A stretch of DNA of 64,000 bases, from NCBI RefSeq assembly GCF_900109205.1, contig NZ_FNZB01000001.1:1984001-2048000 (forward strand). Reading direction: 5' to 3'. This document shows, in pieces, positions 25,344 to 33,377 of the stretch (position 1 is its first letter; each line of letters starts with the position of its first letter). This DNA is from Sphingomonas sp. OV641. GTDB lineage: Bacteria > Pseudomonadota > Alphaproteobacteria > Sphingomonadales > Sphingomonadaceae. The notes beneath the pieces were generated by a model. That model saw only the letters and a program-made list of their open reading frames with translations. It was not told where the DNA came from and made no database searches. A program made the translations under genes and the position numbers.

Positions 25344-26045
25344 TCACCCGTGCAGCACGTGATCCCGATCGCGCACCGTCCGGGCCGTATTCGCCGGATG
25401 CTCCCCATCCTCATAGCCGAAGGCGATGCCGAACAAGAGCTTCTGGTCATCGCCCACGCCCAGCTCGCGGTGGACGATCTCGGCATGGTGGCTCAGCGCC
25501 CCTTGCGCGCAGGAGGCGAGCCCGTTGGCCGTCAACGCCAGCATGAACGACTGCGCATACATGCCGCAATCCGCCGCCTCGCGCATCCCCGCCCAGGCCG
25601 GGATGAACAGGAACATGGCGTGCGGCGCATCGAAGAAGCGGAAGTTGCGCAGGAACGATTCGGTGCGCGCCGCGACATCCTCGCGCGCCACGTTGGTGGC
25701 GGCGAACAGCGCCTTGGCCGCATCGATCTGCCGCCCGCGATAATGGCCCGGATAGGCGCCGGTCAGCGGAAAGTCCGGCGTGATCTTGGTCCCGGTCTTC
25801 GCCGCATCATGCAGCACGGTGCGCATCCGCTCGGCTGCATCGCCGGACACGACATGCGCCGTCCACGGCTGAACGTTGCAATTGGAGGGCGCGAGCTGCG
25901 CCATATCGAGCACGCGCTCCAGCAACTCGGCCGGCACCGGATCCTTCTTGAATCCGCGCACGGAGCGTCGTTCGCGCAACAGGCCCTCCAGCACGTCGCT
26001 CTCGTTCACCCGCTCAACTGCCCCCGCCACTGCTGTCGTCGCCAT
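25344..26045 (-). CDS. Nitroreductase-family flavoprotein
   Basis: A 233-residue FMN-dependent nitroreductase-like enzyme. The N-terminal RRSVRGFKKDPVPAELLERVLDMAQLAPSNCNVQPW contains the FMN-phosphate-binding R-R-S-x-R and the S-N-x-Q-P-W motif. The C-terminal part (GIAFGYEDGEHPAN) matches the usual FMN-site GYP/GYE segment. Family members reduce nitro compounds, quinones or enones with NAD(P)H; the substrate is unknown here. It is divergent from the first amidohydrolase (93 bases between starts), which suggests a shared regulatory region. Confidence 0.9.
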   Translation of the reverse strand: MATTAVAGAVERVNESDVLEGLLRERRSVRGFKKDPVPAELLERVLDMAQLAPSNCNVQPWTAHVVSGDAAERMRTVLHDAAKTGTKITPDFPLTGAYPGHYRGRQIDAAKALFAATNVAREDVAARTESFLRNFRFFDAPHAMFLFIPAWAGMREAADCGMYAQSFMLALTANGLASCAQGALSHHAEIVHRELGVGDDQKLLFGIAFGYEDGEHPANTARTVRDRDHVLHG

Positions 26046-26138
26046 TGCCCGCTCCTAAGTCACTCGTTCGAATCTCCTTGCCTCAGCCCCGCGCGGAAGT
26101 CACCATCACCGGCAAAAGACGAACAATGGAGAGGTGCG

Positions 26139-27872
26139 ATGTACGACCTGATCATTCGGGGCGGCACGATCGTCGATGGATCGGGCTCGGCCCCCTATCG
26201 GGGCGACGTGGCGATCACCGGCGATCGCATCGTCGCAGTGGGCGCGGTGTCCGGCGCGGCAAGGCGCGAGATCGACGCGACGGACAAGCTCGTCACCCCC
26301 GGCTGGGTCGATATCCACACCCATTACGATGGCCAGATCACCTGGGCCTCGCGCATGGACCCCTCCTCGACGCTCGGCGCGACCACCGTGGTGGTCGGCA
26401 ATTGCGGCGTCGGCTTCGCGCCCGTCCGTCCGCAGGATCACGACACGCTGATTCGCCTGATGGAGGGTGTCGAGGACATTCCCGGCGCCGCGCTGCACGA
26501 AGGGCTGTCGTGGCAGTGGGAAAGCTTTGGCGAATATATGGATGCCATCGACCGGCTGCCGCACGACATCGACGTCGCCGTTCAAGTGCCGCACGGCGCC
26601 TTGCGCGTCTATGTCATGGGCGAGCGCGGCGCGAACCGCGATCCCGCCACGCCGGAGGAGAATGAGGAAATGCGCCGCCTCACCGCGGACGCGATCCGCG
26701 CCGGCGCGCTCGGCTTTTCCACCACCCGCACCATGGTTCACCGCACCGCCGACGGCGATCTCACCCCCACCGTCCGCGCCGCGCGCGAGGAAATGGAGGC
26801 GATCGCCCGCGGTATCGCCGATGCCGGCTCGGGCGTCCTTCAATGGGTGTCCGATTTTCAGGAAATGGACGAGGAATTCAGCCTCGTCCGAGATCTGACC
26901 AGGATCGCCGGCCAGCCGCTCAGTTTCTCGATGGTCCAGGCCGATGTGGTGCCGAACCAGTGGCGGGAGTTGACCAAGCGGCTCGATGCTTCCGTCGCCG
27001 AGGGCTATCCCTTGAAGGCGCAGATCGCCGGTCGCCCGGTCGGTCTGATGCTCGGCCTTCAAGGCTCGGTCCACCCCTTTATCAGCCGGCCAAGCTATCG
27101 CGAGATTGCTGATCTGCCGCTGGCGGAAAAGGTCGCCCGGATGCGCGATCCCGAATATCGCACGCGCCTGATCGCCGAGATGCCGGAGAAGGATCATCCC
27201 TTCGTCAATTCGGTCGCCGGCGCGCAGCACAAGATGTTCCGCATCGGAACCCGCGTCGACTACGAGCCCGATCCCTCGACCAGCCTCGCCGCCGAGGCCG
27301 AGCGGCTGGGCGTCCACCCCGACGAACTCGTCTATGACGCGCTGCTGGAGGATGAGGGCCGCGCCTTCCTCTTCTTCCCGATGCACAATTACGTCGAGGG
27401 CAATCTCGACAACGTGCACGCGATGATCACCAATCCGAACACGCTGTCGGGCCTGTCCGATGGCGGCGCGCATGTCGGCGCGATCTGCGACGTCAGCCTC
27501 CCCACCTTCATGCTGACCCACTGGTGCCGCGATCGCACGCGCGGTCCCCGGCTCGACCTGGCCGAAACGGTGAAGCAGCAGACCCTCGATACGGCCAGGG
27601 CGGTCGGCCTCGATGATCGCGGCCTGCTCGCCCCCGGTTATCTGGCGGACGTCAACGTGATCGACTTCGACGCGCTCGAACTCGGCAAGCCGTACATGGT
27701 GTACGATCTCCCCACCGGCGCCCGCCGCCTGATGCAGAAGGCGGTCGGCTACCTCGCGACGATCAAGTCGGGCCAGGTGATCTACAAGGATGGCGCGCCG
27801 ACCGACGCGCTGCCGGGCAAGCTGATCCGCGGGCGGCAGCCGGCTCCCGCGCCGGAAGCGATCGCGGCATAG
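26139..27872 (+). CDS. N-acyl-D-amino-acid deacylase-like amidohydrolase, copy 1
   Basis: A 577-residue amidohydrolase of the D-aminoacylase (DAN/AmdHd3) branch. Metal-site motifs are DIHTHYDGQ (H60, H62), GNCGVGFAP (C89, the bridging cysteine typical of this branch) and LSDGGAHVG near the C-terminal part of the barrel. These enzymes hydrolyse N-acyl-D-amino acids or related amides. The start at 26139 has the Shine-Dalgarno GGAGAGG; the long upstream frame is antisense to the nitroreductase. A paralogue with the same motif spacing lies at 29262, on the other side of a BKACE gene. Confidence 0.9.
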   Translation: MYDLIIRGGTIVDGSGSAPYRGDVAITGDRIVAVGAVSGAARREIDATDKLVTPGWVDIHTHYDGQITWASRMDPSSTLGATTVVVGNCGVGFAPVRPQDHDTLIRLMEGVEDIPGAALHEGLSWQWESFGEYMDAIDRLPHDIDVAVQVPHGALRVYVMGERGANRDPATPEENEEMRRLTADAIRAGALGFSTTRTMVHRTADGDLTPTVRAAREEMEAIARGIADAGSGVLQWVSDFQEMDEEFSLVRDLTRIAGQPLSFSMVQADVVPNQWRELTKRLDASVAEGYPLKAQIAGRPVGLMLGLQGSVHPFISRPSYREIADLPLAEKVARMRDPEYRTRLIAEMPEKDHPFVNSVAGAQHKMFRIGTRVDYEPDPSTSLAAEAERLGVHPDELVYDALLEDEGRAFLFFPMHNYVEGNLDNVHAMITNPNTLSGLSDGGAHVGAICDVSLPTFMLTHWCRDRTRGPRLDLAETVKQQTLDTARAVGLDDRGLLAPGYLADVNVIDFDALELGKPYMVYDLPTGARRLMQKAVGYLATIKSGQVIYKDGAPTDALPGKLIRGRQPAPAPEAIAA

Positions 27873-27898
27873 AATGCTACGCACCACCAGATATGCTC

Positions 27899-27993
27899 CG
27901 TCATCCCGGTCCTGTGCCGGCGCCCAGCGCGCCGCAAACTCCCACGCTGACGAAGCGCTGCATCGTAGATGTCGCGACAAGCCCGGCATGATG
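27899..27993. repeat. Dispersed palindromic repeat, degenerate unit
   Basis: It starts CGTCATCCCGGTCCTGTGCCGG and ends GACAAGCCCGGCATGATGA. It resembles the 21166 subfamily; the outer arm has decayed. Confidence 0.6.
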
Positions 27994-28070
27994 AAGTTGA
28001 TGACGTCCGGGCACCGGTCGCGTCCCTCCGTCCGGATGTTGCCTGAGGCGGAGCGGCGCCTCACATCCTC

Positions 28071-28178
28071 CGTCATCCCAGCCTTGAGCCGGGATCCATC
28101 TGTCAGCGACCGCTGTCGCTCGCTATTCCAGCTACGGCGCTCGCAGCACCTTGGATCCCGGCTCAAGGCCGGGATGAC
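28071..28178. repeat. Dispersed palindromic repeat, complete unit
   Basis: CGTCATCCCAGCCTTGAGCC-GGGATCCA at the left and TTGGATCCCGG-CTCAAGGCC-GGGATGAC at the right, 30 bases before the BKACE start. The CTTGAGCC/GCTCAAGG arms are well matched. Confidence 0.8.
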
Positions 28179-28208
28179 AGCTCCTCTTTGGCTTGCGGCG
28201 GGTCCAAC

Positions 28209-29156
28209 ATGACCCCCCTCATCATCGAGGCCGCGCTGAACGGCGCCACCCCCAAGTCCCGCAACCTCAACGTGCCGATCACCCCGGCGGAGCTCACCAC
28301 CGAGGCGCTCGAGGCGATGGAGGCCGGCGCCGCGATCATCCACACGCATATCGAGCGGATGGACATGACCGGCGACGCCGCGGTTGATCGCTACATGGCG
28401 GCCTACGCGCCGATCCTCGACCAGCGCCCCGACGCGATCCTCTGGGGAACCGTCGCCACCGGCCCCGACGTCGAGGCGCGCTTCGGTCATTACCGCGGCC
28501 TCGCCCGCGCTGGCGTGCGGATGGGCGCGTTCGATCCCGGCTCCGTGAACCTCGGCACGCATGGCGCGGATGGCCTGCCGGGCGCGTCGGTGCTTTACGC
28601 CACCACCTATCGCGACATCGCCTGGCTCGCCGACCTGCACGATCAGGAGCGACTAGGCCCCGCCATCGCCATCTATGAGCCCGGTTGGCTGCGCACCACG
28701 CTCGCCTATGAACAGGCCGGGAAGCTGCCCGCGGGCGCCTTTGTGAAGCTTTATTTCGGTGGCCGCTACAACTTCCTCGATGGCAAGCGCAGCAACGTCA
28801 CCTTCGGCCTGCCCCCGACCGAAAAGGCGCTCGACGCCTATCTCGAGATGCTGGAGGGCTCCTCGCTTCCCTGGGCCGTCGCCGCGATCGGCGACTGCGT
28901 GGTCGAGACGGGCCTCGCCAGGCTCGCGATCGAGCGCGGCGGTCATGTCCGCGTCGGGCTGGAGGATTTCGGCGGCGAGCGTCAGCCGGGCAATCTGGCG
29001 CTGATCGCCGAGGTGGTGGCCTTGGCGAAAGAGGCCGGTCGTCCGATCGCCACGCCCGTTGACGCTGCCCGAATCCTCAACCTTCCCATGAAATCCGACC
29101 TGTTCAGCAAGAGCAGTTCCCCGGCGAAGGCCGGGGCCCAGATGGGAAAGCGCTGA
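28209..29156 (+). CDS. BKACE: 3-keto-5-aminohexanoate cleavage family protein
   Basis: A 315-residue beta-keto acid cleavage enzyme (DUF849), a zinc TIM barrel that joins a beta-keto acid with acetyl-CoA and splits off acetoacetate. The zinc ligands fit IHTHIE (H45, H47) and the C-terminal Glu in VRVGLEDFGG. FDPGSVNLGTHG and FGGRYNFLDG are family blocks. The true substrate cannot be told from sequence. The last 13 or so residues (SSPAKAGAQMGKR) are read from one arm of a palindromic repeat, which supplies the stop. Flanking paralogous amidohydrolases suggest a pathway on N-acyl compounds. Confidence 0.88.
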   Translation: MTPLIIEAALNGATPKSRNLNVPITPAELTTEALEAMEAGAAIIHTHIERMDMTGDAAVDRYMAAYAPILDQRPDAILWGTVATGPDVEARFGHYRGLARAGVRMGAFDPGSVNLGTHGADGLPGASVLYATTYRDIAWLADLHDQERLGPAIAIYEPGWLRTTLAYEQAGKLPAGAFVKLYFGGRYNFLDGKRSNVTFGLPPTEKALDAYLEMLEGSSLPWAVAAIGDCVVETGLARLAIERGGHVRVGLEDFGGERQPGNLALIAEVVALAKEAGRPIATPVDAARILNLPMKSDLFSKSSSPAKAGAQMGKR

Positions 29157-29214
29157 TGACGGCACGACACGCCAAATATGTCCTCCAACTGAACCCCGGC
29201 CTTCGCCGGGGAAC
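29116..29214. repeat. Palindromic repeat overlapping the BKACE 3' end
   Basis: A perfect 21-base inverted repeat: 29116-29136 (GTTCCCCGGCGAAGGCCGGG plus one G) against 29194-29214. The left arm encodes part of the C-terminal tail of the BKACE gene. Stem composition (CCCCGGC-GAAGG-CCGGGG) marks a third subfamily. Confidence 0.85.
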
Positions 29215-29261
29215 AGAGCACGACGTCGGCCACGAACGGACCATGACCTAGGAGTCCCCCC

Positions 29262-31007
29262 ATGTACGACCTGCTTGTCAAGAACGGCACCATCGTCGAC
29301 GGCACGGGCGCCCCGCGCTTCCGCGGCAACGTCGCGGTACAGGGCGACACGATCGTCGCCGTGGGCGAGGTATCCGGCCCCGCACGCGAAACGATCGACG
29401 CGGATGGCTGCATCGTCACCCCCGGCTTTGTCGACATCCACACCCATTATGACGGCCAGGTCTCCTGGGACAATGTGCTCGCCCCCTCTTCCATCAACGG
29501 TGTCACCTCCGCCGCCATGGGCAATTGCGGCGTCGGCTTCGCGCCCGCCCGCGCCGACAAGCATGACTGGCTGATCCAACTCCTGGAGGGCGTGGAGGAT
29601 ATCCCCGGCACCGCTCTGGCGGAGGGGCTGACGTGGAATTGGGAAAGTTTCCCTGATTATCTCAATGCCTTGAGCCAGCGGGAATATACGATCGATCTCG
29701 GCGCGCACATGCCGCACGCGGCCTTGCGTGCGTACGTCATGGGCGATCGCGGCGGCGACCATATGGAACGCCCCACCGCCGGCGAGGTCGACCGCATGGC
29801 GCATCTCACCGCGGAGGCGATGGAGGCGGGCGCGCTCGGCTTTTCCACCTCGCGCACGCATGCGCACCGCAGCCGCGACGGGCTCAACATCGGCACGCTC
29901 ACCGCCGAGGATCCCGAACTGCTCGGCATCGCCGCTGCCCTGCGCAAAACGGGCAAAGGCGTCATCCAGCTGATTTCAGACGCGTATCTCACCGCCGACG
30001 ATGATTTCGCCGCCGCCGAGCTGCAGCTGATCCGCCGCCTTGCGCAGACCAGCGGCCGCCGCGTCTCCTTCACCGTTCAGCAGACCGACGACGCGCCCGA
30101 CCGGTGGAAGAGCATCTATCGCGAGATTGACGCGATGGTCGCCGATGGCCTGCCGGTCAGCGCTCAGGTCGCGCCCCGCCCGATCGGCGCGATCCTCTCC
30201 TTCGCCTCGACCACCAACCCCTTCGTGGTCGCCCCCACTTACCGCCGCATCGCCGCGGAGAGCGCCAGCATCGATGCCCGCCTTCAGGCGCTCGCCGATC
30301 CCGAGGTACGCGCCGCGATCCTCGCCGAACATGCCGGCTTCCACGCCAGCGAAGGGTTCATCGCCCTCATCACGCGCGGTTTCTCGCGCATGTTCCGCAT
30401 GACCGATCCGGTCGACTACGAACCGCACGAGAGCCAGTCGATCGCTGCCGAGGCAGCCCGCGCCGGCATCGATCCCGCGGCCTACGTCTATGATGCGCTG
30501 ATGGAGGAAGGCGGCCGGCGCCTGCTCTACATGCCGCTGATCAACTATGCCCGTGGCAACCTTGATGACGTACACGGCATGATGACCGGCGATCACGTGC
30601 TCTATGGCCTGTCGGATGGCGGCGCGCATTGCGGCACGATCTGCGACGGCAGCTTCCCGACCACCACGATCGCGCTCTGGTCGCGCGGCAGCAAGTCCGG
30701 CCTCAGCACGCCGCTGGAACGGCTGGTCCAGGGCTATACCCAGCGTAACGCGCGCCACGTCGGCTGGCATGATCGCGGCGTGCTGGCGCCTGGGCTCCTC
30801 GCCGATCTCAACGTCATCGCGCTGGATGACCTGCAACTCGCGCCGCCGGAAATCGTGCAGGATCTGCCCGCCGGTGGCACCCGCCTGCTGCAGCAGCCGC
30901 GCGGCTATCGCTGGACGGTAAAGTCCGGCGTACCGACCTTCCAGCAGGGGCAATGGACTGGCCGCACGCCCGGTCGCCTGCTGCGTGGCGAACGCGCCGG
31001 CGCCTGA
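29262..31007 (+). CDS. N-acyl-D-amino-acid deacylase-like amidohydrolase, copy 2
   Basis: A 581-residue paralogue of the 26139 gene. The motifs are at identical places: DIHTHYDGQ (H60, H62), GNCGVGFAP (C89) and LSDGGAHCGTICDG. N-terminal blocks MYDLLVKNGTIVDGTGAP and VEDIPGTALAEGLTWNWESF are near copies of those in copy 1, but mid-protein similarity falls off, which suggests different substrates. The ATG has TAGGAG upstream. Together with BKACE it makes the trio amidohydrolase-BKACE-amidohydrolase. No transporter or regulator is next to it. Confidence 0.9.
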   Translation: MYDLLVKNGTIVDGTGAPRFRGNVAVQGDTIVAVGEVSGPARETIDADGCIVTPGFVDIHTHYDGQVSWDNVLAPSSINGVTSAAMGNCGVGFAPARADKHDWLIQLLEGVEDIPGTALAEGLTWNWESFPDYLNALSQREYTIDLGAHMPHAALRAYVMGDRGGDHMERPTAGEVDRMAHLTAEAMEAGALGFSTSRTHAHRSRDGLNIGTLTAEDPELLGIAAALRKTGKGVIQLISDAYLTADDDFAAAELQLIRRLAQTSGRRVSFTVQQTDDAPDRWKSIYREIDAMVADGLPVSAQVAPRPIGAILSFASTTNPFVVAPTYRRIAAESASIDARLQALADPEVRAAILAEHAGFHASEGFIALITRGFSRMFRMTDPVDYEPHESQSIAAEAARAGIDPAAYVYDALMEEGGRRLLYMPLINYARGNLDDVHGMMTGDHVLYGLSDGGAHCGTICDGSFPTTTIALWSRGSKSGLSTPLERLVQGYTQRNARHVGWHDRGVLAPGLLADLNVIALDDLQLAPPEIVQDLPAGGTRLLQQPRGYRWTVKSGVPTFQQGQWTGRTPGRLLRGERAGA

Positions 31008-31076
31008 TATACCGGCCGGGCCGGCAGACCGTCGCCGGCCCGCACGCGCGGACACCAGCCTTCGCGGAGAGCCGGC

Positions 31077-31874
31077 CTGAAGATCGCCACGTACAATGTG
31101 AACGGCGTCAACGGCCGCCTTCCCGTGCTGCTCCGCTGGCTGGAGGACACCGCGCCAGACATCGTGGCGCTGCAGGAGCTGAAGGCACCGGACGAACGCT
31201 TCCCCGAAGCGCCGCTGGCGAACCTTGGATATCAGGCGCTCTGGCACGGCCAGAAAAGCTGGAACGGCGTCGCGATCCTCAGCCGCGTTGGATCGATCCA
31301 CGAGACACGGCGCGGCCTCCCCGATGATCCCGACCCTTCGCAAAGCCGCTATCTGGAGGCGGCGGTGAACGGCGTTCTCGTCGCGGCGCTGTACCTGCCG
31401 AACGGCAATCCCCGGCCCGGTCCCAAGTTTGCGTATAAGCTCGCCTGGTTCGACCGATTGATCGATCATGCCGCCGCCCTGCTGGCCAGCGGCGCCCCGG
31501 TGATCCTGCTTGGCGACTTCAACGTGATGCCGACCGAGCAGGATGTGTACAAGCCCGAACGCTGGCAGGAGGACGCGCTCTTCGCGCCCGAGATACGCGA
31601 TCGCTACGCCGCCTTGCTGGCGCAGGGCTGGACGGATTCGCTGCGCCATCTCCATCCCAAGGAGACGATCTACACCTTCTGGGATTATTTCCGGAACGCC
31701 TGGGGGCGCAACGCCGGGTTACGCATTGACCACCTGCTGCTCAGCCCCTCGCTGGCGCCGCGCCTCACCGCCGCTGGCGTCGATCGCGAGGTGCGCAGCT
31801 GGGAAAAGACCAGCGACCACGCCCCCACCTGGATCGAACTCGCCGATCCTGGCCGAAAGCGCGCCGCGCGCTAG
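31077..31874 (+). CDS. xthA: Exodeoxyribonuclease III (AP endonuclease), CTG start
   Basis: A 265-residue exonuclease III/APE1-family enzyme of base-excision repair. Motifs: KIATYNVNGVNGR at the N-terminus, LQELKAPDERFP (metal-binding Glu), YLPNGNP, LGDFNVMPTEQDV (D and N) and the final SDHAPTWIEL (catalytic His). The reading frame has no ATG: the codon before KIATYN is CTG at 31077, with GGAGAG 6 bases upstream. The GTG at 31098 would remove the first strand, so CTG is the better start. Family members normally begin MKIATYNVNG. Confidence 0.92.
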   Translation: MKIATYNVNGVNGRLPVLLRWLEDTAPDIVALQELKAPDERFPEAPLANLGYQALWHGQKSWNGVAILSRVGSIHETRRGLPDDPDPSQSRYLEAAVNGVLVAALYLPNGNPRPGPKFAYKLAWFDRLIDHAAALLASGAPVILLGDFNVMPTEQDVYKPERWQEDALFAPEIRDRYAALLAQGWTDSLRHLHPKETIYTFWDYFRNAWGRNAGLRIDHLLLSPSLAPRLTAAGVDREVRSWEKTSDHAPTWIELADPGRKRAAR

Positions 31875-32187
31875 ACGATCGTCCAACGAACTTCCCAGCC
31901 GCGATCGTCATGCCGCGCCAGCCCCGGCATTCGCGCCGCAGACCTCAAGCGATCGAAGGTGCGGAACAACGGACCGGGGCACGGGTCTGTCCCGAACGAT
32001 GCCGGAGAGGTTCTGAAGACACCGCATCTGATCCGTCCAGCGCCGGCGCGGCGAAAGACTCCGCTTGCCCTTCTCGCCGAACGCCGCAAAGGCACGGCCG
32101 CACGATTGCGTTCGCCAAGGCCAAATGCCGGCAAGCAGTCGCTCCGTCCCGTTCGGGACCATTGATCATACAGCCCGGATTGCCTCC
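31875..32187. other. Gap between xthA and queA
   Basis: In these 313 bases I find no gene with recognisable domains. A partial CGTCATGCC repeat-like start is near 31908 and a small GTCCCGTTCGGGAC hairpin is near 32147. The queA promoter should be here, but I could not locate it with confidence. Confidence 0.45.
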
Positions 32188-33213
32188 ATGAACGTCGACC
32201 AGTTCGATTTTGACCTGCCCCAGGACCGCATCGCCCTCCGTCCCGCTACCCCGCGCGATTCCGCCCGAATGCTGGTCCTCGATGGTGACGCGACGCGCGA
32301 TCGCAGCGTCGCCGATCTGCCGGGCGAGCTGCGCGCCGGCGATCTCCTCGTCTTCAACGACACGCGGGTGATACCGGCGCAACTCGAAGGCACGCGCGGC
32401 GCGGCAAAGATCGGCGCCACCTTGCACAAGCGCGAGGGGCCGCGCCGCTGGCGCGCCTTCATCCGCAACGCCAAGCGGCTGCGCGACGGCGACCCGATCG
32501 ACTTTGGCCAGGGTGTGACTGCCCTCGCCTCCGATCGCGCCGAGGACGGCAGCTTCGCTCTGGACTTTGCCGGTGACGAGCCGGTCGAATTGCTGCTCGA
32601 GCGCGCCGGTCGCATGCCGCTTCCGCCCTATATCGCTGCCAAGCGCGCGTTGGATGCGCGCGATGCCGATGATTATCAGACGATGTTCGCGCGTGAGGCC
32701 GGCGCGGTTGCCGCGCCCACGGCGGCGCTGCACTTTACGCCGGGCCTGATGGCCTCGCTGGAGAGCGCCGGCATTTCGCACGCGACGCTAACCCTCCATG
32801 TCGGCGCGGGCACCTTCCTGCCGGTCAAGGCGGCGGATACCGCCGATCACCAGATGCACGCCGAATGGGGCCGCATCGACCAGGCCACCGCCGACCGGCT
32901 GAACGCCGTGCGCGCCAGTGGCGGCCGCGTGATCGCGGTCGGCACCACCTCGCTGCGCCTGATCGAGAGCGCGACCGGCGAGGATGGGCTGGTGCGCCCG
33001 TTCGAAGGCGACACGTCGATCTTCATCACCCCCGGCTATCGCTTCCGCGGAATCGACGGCCTCGTCACCAACTTCCACCTCCCCCGCTCGACTCTGTTCA
33101 TGCTGGTCTCGGCGCTGATGGGGCTCGAGCGGATGCAGGCGGCCTACGCCCATGCGATCGCGCACAATTACCGTTTCTACTCCTACGGGGACGCATCGCT
33201 GCTGCTCCCGTGA
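32188..33213 (+). CDS. queA: tRNA preQ1(34) S-adenosylmethionine ribosyltransferase-isomerase
   Basis: A 341-residue enzyme that transfers and isomerises ribose from SAM to preQ1 in tRNA, forming epoxyqueuosine. It begins [20 protein letters not shown] and contains [43 protein letters not shown] and [17 protein letters not shown], all QueA signatures. The start at 32188 is fixed by homology. Length is normal. The related tgt gene is not in the window. Confidence 0.96.
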   Translation: MNVDQFDFDLPQDRIALRPATPRDSARMLVLDGDATRDRSVADLPGELRAGDLLVFNDTRVIPAQLEGTRGAAKIGATLHKREGPRRWRAFIRNAKRLRDGDPIDFGQGVTALASDRAEDGSFALDFAGDEPVELLLERAGRMPLPPYIAAKRALDARDADDYQTMFAREAGAVAAPTAALHFTPGLMASLESAGISHATLTLHVGAGTFLPVKAADTADHQMHAEWGRIDQATADRLNAVRASGGRVIAVGTTSLRLIESATGEDGLVRPFEGDTSIFITPGYRFRGIDGLVTNFHLPRSTLFMLVSALMGLERMQAAYAHAIAHNYRFYSYGDASLLLP

Positions 33214-33243
33214 TGCCTCCCGCACGCTCCTGCGATCTGTTCA

Positions 33244-33268
33244 TGCCGGGGTAAGCGCCCGCCCGGCA
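33244..33268 (+). terminator. Stem-loop after queA
   Basis: TGCCGGG (33244-33250), an 11-base loop and CCCGGCA (33262-33268) form a hairpin 30 bases after the queA stop. No T-run follows, so it is a weak candidate terminator ahead of copA. Confidence 0.4.
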
Positions 33269-33377
33269 CGGCTGTCGCGGCGGCTTCTTGAACGGTCGAT
33301 CTTCCGCTAGGGGCAGGCACTTGCGCCGAAGCGGCGAGACGCGGCGCAAGGCTTGCGGTCGCATTCAGGGAGTTGGA

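Larger units (their letters stand above)
27873..28208. other. Gap between amidohydrolase and BKACE genes, two repeats
   Basis: These 336 bases contain no gene I can support. Two palindromic repeat units (27899-27993 and 28071-28178) cover two thirds of it. They separate two genes that otherwise look like one transcription unit. Confidence 0.55.

Noticed and set aside
25087..28178. CRISPR-like array from clustered repeats
   Set aside because: Units are palindromic, of unequal length and spacing, and separated by genes; there are no regular spacers and no cas genes.
26106..28640. 844-codon minus-strand frame across the amidohydrolase and BKACE genes
   Set aside because: It spans two real genes and two repeats, has repeated DRGVAGH-like low-complexity sequence and no domain; a shadow of GC-biased codons.
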